Part shown: positions 31,327 through 36,932 of the stretch, in pieces | Layout of the letters: the number at the start of each line of letters is the position of its first letter | How positions within the stretch are numbered: position 1 is the stretch's first letter | Position numbers and translations under genes: made by a program | From: Lindgomyces ingoldianus | Taxonomy: Eukaryota > Ascomycota > Dothideomycetes > Pleosporales > Lindgomycetaceae | Assembly: GCF_010093535.1 (NCBI RefSeq) | Contig: NW_022985189.1 | Coordinates: 888,380-925,311, forward strand | Length of the DNA stretch: 36,932 nt | Reading direction: 5' to 3' | Notes under the pieces: generated by a model | Databases searched by the model: none | What the model saw: only the letters and a program-made list of their open reading frames with translations | What the model was told of the DNA's origin: nothing

Positions 31327-31852
31327 GAAGAGCCGCCGAGGAACGAACATAATGAGATGATTTGTGGGATCGTGGGCTGTGAGATGGAAATTTTCAAACG
31401 TCGATGCCCATGGAAGTGAGTAAAACGCTATCTACTTCATATTATGCCTGTAAATTTGGTCTGAACGTTTTTACAAGCTATTAGAGTATCCCCATGTACA
31501 GACTTTAAGGAGAAATGTCTAGTAATAAGCTATCGTGTCCATAGTAAACATATGGACAAGCATAAGCGACCCGTATTAATGCCTTCTACCGAGATGTGAA
31601 AACTTACGAGGCTTCACTGATTGTGGCGGCCTGAGACGAGACGAACGTGAGGGACATGAAATGGGAGAGAACGATGCTTATAAGCGCATACTGTGTCCCA
31701 TCGCGAGCTGTAAGCGAGCGAGCAATGGTTTTACACGCAGGGAGAATCTGGAGGAGCATATAAGACGCATGCATTCAAGGCATAAGCCTGTTAACAAGGA
31801 CGAAGCGAAGGATAAAACATGGCAGAGATTGAAGAGACTGAGATGGCTTTAA
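31327..31852 (+). pseudogene. C2H2 zinc-finger protein relic, frameshifted
   Basis: Exon 1, about 31327-31415, reads ICGIVGCEMEIFKRRCPW. A GTGAGT donor at 31416 and an AG at 31543-31544 give a 129-nt intron. Exon 2 resumes with KHMDKHKRP (31546-31572), then one extra base in 31573-31579 shifts the frame. From 31580 it reads CLLPRCENLRGFTDCGGLRR, then CPIASCKRASNGF and ENLEEHIRRMH, ending at 31852. This is the three-finger arrangement known from fungal C2H2 proteins (C-x-W-KKHMDKH, CENLRGFT.GGL.RHER.VH, GFTRKENL.EHIRR.H). The second finger also has Asp where the first zinc His is expected. At most the last finger could be made from the ATG at 31661. Confidence 0.75.
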
Positions 31853-31855
31853 GGG

Positions 31856-32633
31856 ACGAAGATGCTTCTATCTACGACTATATACATTGCGTCTCGAGAA
31901 GTGATGTGTTTGACCCGTGTTCTGTGTTCTTCGAAACTGCTATTCCCGTGTGTGTGCCGTACTCGAAGCCTCATATCTCTGCCCTGTTGTATTAAGGTTC
32001 GTAGAGGCGCTTTGCCTCGTATGTTGCGGCTGCAATACCTTCAGTCTCCCCCTAATGTTTGGCCGTCGTGCATGCTTTCTTGCCCTCGTGCCCTCAAGAC
32101 TTGAAAATATGTTCTCTAAGTTCCGATGATCTTTCATATTGTGATGCCTCCCACTAGGTTCCTATGTGGCCTTGTTTTGGGTGTGACCCGCCACCGAACG
32201 CAGCGGCAGCAGCATTTCGTCGTGACTCAGCTCCATGAGAGTAATGATCCGCTTTGGCGTGCTGTCGAGTCTACTGAGCAAGAGAGCTCGAGCGCGGATC
32301 TCTTCAGACCCACTTGGACACTGGGTAGGGCGACAGTGGACGAGTCCGTCTGATCATCTGCAATATTGTGTGGCATCCATGGAAGCATGCCGGATGTCTG
32401 TGAAGTGATTCGTGTGAGAGGTGATGCTGTTCAGCCGAGGGCTCGTCGAAGTAGGACGTCGCAAACTTTGTCGGTTGTGGATGGGCTAACTAGGAAAACT
32501 ATTAGTGACTGTTGTATTAAATGCTGTAGCTGTATTGTTGTTTGGGCTCCGTCGTCGCTCTTGTTTTCCAAAATCTGATTTCTCGATGTTTTGTCGTGTT
32601 TTTCGCGGGATCGCTGTGTCCAAGCCGGCCGGT
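31856..32633. other. GC-normal DNA without a recognised gene
   Basis: Several 60-80 codon frames overlap on both strands (for example plus 31862-32104, 32126-32353 and 32366-32578). None has a domain, signal peptide or conserved motif that I recognise. Their mutual overlap argues that most are chance. This could be the 3' flank of the zinc-finger relic. Confidence 0.4.
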
Positions 32634-32675
32634 GTCGACGCTGGAGGCGCATCGGCTAACTAAACAAGCACTAGG
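32634..32675 (+). repeat. Inverted repeat partner encoding STLEAHRLTKQA
   Basis: Plus-strand copy of the block at 30735-30778 (CGACGCTGGAGGCGCATCGG then CTAACTAAACAAGC), with 2 differences, followed by weaker similarity for about 15 bp. The two copies face each other across 1.9 kb containing the MITE and the zinc-finger relic. Confidence 0.55.
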
Positions 32676-32732
32676 CCTTATGTCAGCAAGCTTAGACGGG
32701 ATGGGGAGAGAAGAGCCAAGCCCCTGCTAGTT

Positions 32733-33044
32733 AATAGGAACACGAGCCAGTAGCCTTATTAGCGCAAGCCCTATCTCTCTAGCTAATAATAGTGTAAGAA
32801 AGGCTTTCTCTTCCCAGCTATTTAAGAGACTTTTATAATTCTTTCTCAACTACTATTCCTTTACTACTTACTTTTTATATAAAAGAACTTTTTATTAGTT
32901 ATTAATTTAACAATGTTTTTACTCTCTAAACTCTATAAAACTTTATAGTCGCAACTAAATTATTTACTACTACTATATATTAAATTTTAAAATAATTTAC
33001 ACTTTGTTTATTACTTAAAATAAGCTATAAATCTTTTAACTATA
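32733..33044. other. AT-rich transition DNA
   Basis: RIP-type sequence with no motif. AGCTATTTAAGAGACTTTTA near 32817 resembles a segment at about 8620-8650, so both may come from one decayed repeat family. Confidence 0.4.
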
Positions 33045-33294
33045 ATATACTCTATAGTTAAGTTGCTTACACACCTAAGTTACTTACTTTTACTAAGACT
33101 ACACTAAACTACTTAGATGTATTAAAAATGTTAGATATAGCTTACACTTTAAGCTTTTAATAGTTAAAATGTAATACTTTTTAAGTAATATGCTATAGCT
33201 GTATATAAAGTTTTTTTAAAAAAAATAATAAATAACTAACATAGTAAATAACTTTTATAAGCTAACTTTATAGTTAATTTATAAAAGCTAGATA
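33045..33294. mobile_element. P1 element copy G, left arm (host of copy F)
   Basis: Starts ATATACTCTATAGTTAAGTT, a RIP-altered P1 terminus after TA, and runs through the usual left arm until copy F interrupts it at a TA. About 36 bp are missing near 33110, between two CTACTT tracts. The rest of G is not seen; it should lie beyond the second gypsy element. Confidence 0.75.
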
Positions 33295-34036
33295 ACGTAC
33301 TTCATGGGCGAGTTGCTCACACACCCAAGTCGCTTACTTTTGCCAAGACCCCACTAAACCACCCTTCCTACACTAATGCATTCCCCACAACACTACTTAG
33401 ACGCGCTAAAAGAACGTTAGATACAGCTTACACTCTAAGCTTTTAAATAAGACATAAAACTCTTAAAGAAATGTGCTATAGCTATGTGTAAGGTCCTGTA
33501 AAAGACAATAAATAACTACAGCGCTAGACAACCTTTACAAGCTAATTCTACAGCTAAATTACAAAGGCTAGGCAATAAAAAGAAGCAGGTAATTGTTAAG
33601 ACTATACTTAAGCTATATGCGCAAGGAATTTCCCCTTAGATAGCATTTATAGCTAATATAGCTAATTCTTTGCGCGCTAAGCGTAATCTAGGCCATGTTT
33701 ACATAAACTAGCCTAGTACGTTTGTAAAGCGTTATTTAGAGCTTAAAGTAACATTTAAGCGTAAGTACAACAATAAGAGAGCCCTCTACAAGAGTCCTAG
33801 GGTAATTTAGGGCAGGTTTAGCCTTATAGAGAATATTAAAGCTAAGTATAGCATCTAGAATAATAACACGTACAACTTTAGCAAGATAGGGTTTATAATT
33901 AGCTAGATATCTCTTAACTATACTTGCGCTTAAAGCTTTACTTTAAGCTCTAAATAACGCTTCACAAATGTACTAGGCTAGTTTATGCAAACATAGCCTA
34001 GATTACGCTTAGCGCGCAAAGAATTAGCTATATTAG
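33295..34036. mobile_element. P1 element copy F, least-mutated copy, cut by gypsy element 2
   Basis: Starts ACGTACTTCATGGGCGAGTT after TA. The 17-bp repetition (AGTTGCTCACACACCCA, AGTCGCTTAC) and TTTTGCCAAGACCCCACTAAA are clear, with many CpG and CpA sites kept. It passes the centre of the foldback and enters the right arm before gypsy element 2 interrupts it at 34037. It is inserted in copy G. Confidence 0.9.
33610..33939 (+). pseudogene. N-terminal pogo/Fot1-type transposase fragment in P1 copy F
   Basis: One frame, with only TAG stops, reads QGISP, then NIANSLRAKRNLG, FVKRYLELKVTFKRKYNNKR, LIENIKAKYSI and TYNFSKIGFII (33868-33900). This is the order of the Tc5-type HTH domain (GFPPR..., MAN-x-LL, RFVKRHPELK) and the first catalytic block (IYNFDETGF) of fungal pogo/Fot1 transposases. 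The catalytic Asp is Ser/Asn-like here. The frame ends at the centre of the element, after which the same sequence runs back inverted. No DDE remainder exists. Confidence 0.75.
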
Positions 34037-34342
34037 TGTAACGATTCTCATGAATCGTTCCATCTCGGGTCGCCCGGAACCTATCCGAAGGGTCTCCGTA
34101 TCGGCTCCGACCCTGGCTCGACCCTGACTCAACTCTGCCCGGCCCCCTGCTATTACCCCTATTCCCTTATGTATTTAGTCGCACCTCGCCCTGTAGCTAG
34201 CTTGGTAGTTTTCTGATATCCTACGTACAAGGCCTATAGGTGTCATTGGTATTCCTAGGTCTCTAAGTCCCCACGCACTCCTATATGCCTCTAAGTAGAT
34301 TTATACCGCATTTAGACCTATTGTCTTGCCTGTGCTGTTACA
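34037..34342 (+). repeat. 5' LTR of gypsy element 2 (306 bp)
   Basis: Starts TGTAACGATTC and ends GCTGTTACA. Right after the start is a perfect 8-bp hairpin AACGATTC-TCAT-GAATCGTT (34039-34058). Unlike the internal region, the LTR is GC-normal. No partner LTR is in the window, so the right end is set by the TG...CA rule and the fall in GC content. Confidence 0.75.
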
Positions 34343-36823
34343 TTATATTAGAAAACTTACTTTTACTAGTAACAGCCTTATTAATAATATTACATTAATT
34401 ATTTGTTTAACTATATCTAAGTTCTAAAAAGTGTTTAATTTAGTTTAAGTTACTATTCTTACACACTATTACATTAAATTATTTAGTTAGTATAGATAAA
34501 ATTCTAGAGACCTTTTATTAACTAAAGCCTTTAAGTTTAGAACTTTCTATCCCCTGCAATTAGGATTGCCTTTAAAAAAGTTGCAAAGAGTGCGCTAAGG
34601 TAGAAACTTAAAGACTACTAATAACTTATTAAGATTAAGGACAACTACTAATGCCTAACTCTTAACTACTATTAGATCCTATTATAAAGACTGCAACCTA
34701 TTCTAGCTGCAGCTAAGGCAAGATGCCTACCCTTAAAACTAAACTACTACTAACTTTAATAGCTAAACCCTCTTTTATAGGACTAGAAGCTAAAAACCTA
34801 CTAGATTTAGAGTTAAACCCTAGCAGCATAGCCCTTAAGAACTAAGTTGCTTAATTAAAGGCATAAATTAAATAGCTAACTAGATTAAAAACTATTAGTT
34901 CTAATTAACCCCTACTAACTACTAAATTACTTATAATAATGCCTTAAATTACCTTTACTACTCTAATAGTAAAAGACTTTTTAGGCACCCCTAAGCTCTC
35001 TTAAAGCTACCTTACTAAACACACGCCTAAAATTAAGAACCTTACAGACAGCAAAGAACCTACATTTAAATAATAGTAAGCCTCTATTATAGACAGACTT
35101 AACATTAATGCAAATCACTATTAGAGTAAGCGCGCACGCATAGCGTTAGTATAAGGACACACTGCTAGTATCGCGAAGGAATACCTAGAGCCTAGATACC
35201 TAGCTAAATTAAATTACTTTTAGTTTAAAAATGTAAAAGAAATAATTAAGCTTTTATAAACTTACTTTATTACTAGCAATAAAAAAATAGAGGCGTAACA
35301 GGTGTTTTAAACTCTAAAAATAAGCAAAGAAAAAGTATTCCCTACTTTTAAAGCTTACTTTATTAGTGCTGCTATTAAAGAGTTTATATTAAAAGCAGAA
35401 TAGTTTTTTTACCTATAGAAAAAGATACTACTTAGCCTAAAAGTACTAAACTTAGGTTTTAAGCACACTTAAAAAGGCTTCTTTAAGACTATAGTAGCCC
35501 ACCTAACAGCCTATAACATAGAAAGAAAAAATACCCCTGCTATTTTAAAGTAAACTGTTAATCTTACCTAATAGTCTACTATTAGACCTAGTACAGATTA
35601 GTCTTAGAAAGTTTCTAGTAATACATCTAAGGCAGTATACTATTCTAGTGCACCCTGACCTGCACCTTTGTTAGTACTCTAGTCTACGTTAGTTACCTAT
35701 AAATAATCTAGCTAGACACCTGCCCTAGAAAGACAGACAACTCCTAGCAACTATTATAATTATAGAAAACTAAAACATTTTGCTAGCAACTACTCTATCC
35801 CTAAAGTACAAAAAATAAAGGTAAAGTAGTAAAATTCTAAAAAAGAATTTATAGACATAAATAATTTTAATCTAAATGCCTTTTAGATAGAAAATAGTAA
35901 CACCTAGGGAAACTCTTTATCTTAAGCTTAAGTAAGTATAATCTATTAAACATTAATCTATTACACTTATTTAGAGGAAAACACTTCTAAGTCTCTACTG
36001 TTTTATATTTAAAAAGCATTAAAGTCTATTTAAATCTTTTAGTTAATACTAGCGCTTATAGTTTTCTATTTATTAACTTACTAACTACTAAGTTATTATC
36101 TTAATGCCTTTATATCTCTATTTAACACTTACTATTTAAAGTTATAGTTAAGGGCTTTTAAGATTAAATCTAAGTCCCTGTCTACTAGTATATCCGCCTG
36201 CATATGCAAATTAATAAAAAAAGCATCTAAAACTGCCTTTTTATTATTATAGACCTTAGCTCCTAGAATTGCATTATTAGCATTAAATAGTTACGTTGTT
36301 TTAAACTCTATCTAGATACAAAGAGGAATTAGATTATATAGCCTAGCAAATATCTGCCTACCTATAAACCTTTGCCGCCCTTGCTTATGCAATTAACCTA
36401 GCCTGCGCGTAATAAAGAAGTAGAGTTAGATATTAAACAACGCAACGCACTATAGGAAAAGGACTAATTTTAGTAGTTATACAGCCTAATAATCTACTGC
36501 ATTAAGGGTTTGCTAAGGCTACTAAAATTATACAGATCTCCTATTATCTACAGTCTAAAGACACTTAAATTGTTCTTCTGCCTATCTATTAAAAAGTCTA
36601 AAACAGGTCTAAAGGAGGTCTATTTAGCTACTATTACTCTAATTTTAGTAAATGCTTTTTATTTTAACATAAAAAAAAAGAAGAACAAGTTCTTTTTAAC
36701 TTTTATTTATAAAATTAAGTAGTTAATTAAAGATAAGTAAGCCTTATAGTTAAACACTAAATATAAAACTAAAGCATTAGTAAACCTCTAATTACCCTCT
36801 AAATACTATTAGTACTAAGACGT
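34343..36823 (+). pseudogene. gag-protease-pol start of gypsy element 2, RIP-broken
   Basis: Plus-strand frame with many TAG/TAA. Near 36037-36075 it reads LVNTSAYSFLFI, matching the retropepsin motif LVDTGASGF with the catalytic Asp changed to Asn and Gly to Ser, both G-to-A. A basic, Leu-rich stretch open at 36510-36722 is a RIP-stop-free piece of the same polyprotein and not a gene. The frame ends just before the RT core. Confidence 0.75.
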
Positions 36824-36932
36824 CAAGCTGCCAAGGCAGAGAAAGGATTCCCGTCCCGATCAACTTTTGGCGAATTGAGGAAGACCGGAGCTGCGGCGAC
36901 TGAGGGGGTTGCAAGATAAGTACCGGTACCTA
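36824..36932. other. Unmutated sequence at the window edge
   Basis: At about 36823 AT-rich RIP-type sequence changes without transition to GC-normal DNA. One plus frame reads KAEKGFPSRSTFGELRKTGA without stops for about 27 codons, but no family is recognisable. It could be an uninserted host flank, a chimeric join, or a less mutated part of the retroelement. Confidence 0.4.

Larger units (their letters stand above)
34037..36823 (+). mobile_element. Ty3/gypsy retrotransposon 2, 5' part
   Basis: Interrupts P1 copy F. The LTR is 34037-34342, followed by RIP-ruined gag, protease and the beginning of pol on the plus strand. The internal sequence stops abruptly at about 36823, at the block (PSKYY-x-Y-x-DV) that precedes RT in gypsy element 1. 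The 3' half is absent or beyond the window. Confidence 0.8.

Noticed and set aside
31862..32137. Possible small secreted Cys-rich (effector-like) protein
   Set aside because: The frame at 31862 has scattered Cys and no clear signal peptide, and overlaps equally long frames on both strands.
36510..36722. 70-codon plus frame rich in Leu/Lys
   Set aside because: It lies within the RIP-damaged gypsy 2 polyprotein and is just a stretch without RIP stops.

Overview
The window looks like an AT-rich, transposon-packed segment of a filamentous ascomycete (Pezizomycotina) chromosome. Reasons: two intact genes of fungal families (an RTA1-like membrane protein and a Zn2Cys6 regulator) with short fungal introns of 56-65 nt; fungal-type hAT, pogo/Fot1, Ty3/gypsy and Ty1/copia relics; and long tracts that are very rich in TpA, with reading frames broken mainly by TAG/TAA where Gln or Trp codons are expected and Asp codons turned to Asn. 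That is the footprint of repeat-induced point mutation (RIP). I cannot name the species.

Layout. 1-1.2 kb: AT-rich relic with a trinucleotide repeat. 1.2-1.7 kb: broken hAT transposase (-). 2.04-3.09 kb: intact three-exon RTA1-like gene (-). 3.1-4.2 kb: non-AT-rich intergenic DNA with small repeats. 4.2-8.8 kb: RIP-ruined DNA holding one complete TIR element and a probable pogo transposase tail. 8.95-27.37 kb: one old TIR element split open by later insertions: a 9.3-kb gypsy element (itself carrying two TIR elements and an assembly gap), a second TIR element that in turn carries a copia element carrying a solo LTR, and a third TIR element. 27.64-28.83 kb: intact Zn2Cys6 regulator (+), beginning 266 bp from the edge of the stack. 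29.2-30.4 kb: another TIR element, carrying a 141-bp solo LTR. 30.4-32.7 kb: a GC-normal island with a broken C2H2 zinc-finger gene, a small hairpin MITE and an inverted repeat pair. 33.0-36.8 kb: two nested TIR elements and the 5' part of a second gypsy element. The last 110 bases are unmutated sequence.

The most interesting result is a pair of related TIR families, here called P1 and P2. Both start ACGTAC, both sit between TA duplications, and both carry RIP-damaged pieces of the N-terminal half of a pogo/Fot1-type transposase. P1 (about 1.09 kb, seven copies plus an end fragment) is an almost complete foldback: its two halves are inverted copies of the same transposase 5' region. P2 (1.15 kb, two copies) has the same right half but a different left half. 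Between the shared terminus and a shared subterminal block, each family has its own 17-bp iterated repeat, as if the recognition module had been swapped. Both lack the later part of the catalytic domain, so both are non-autonomous.

The two host genes are not linked by sequence evidence to one pathway; they are isolated islands in transposon-derived DNA. RIP is uneven: the solo LTRs, the outer half of each gypsy LTR and the youngest P1 copy are lightly mutated, which gives a relative order of insertions.
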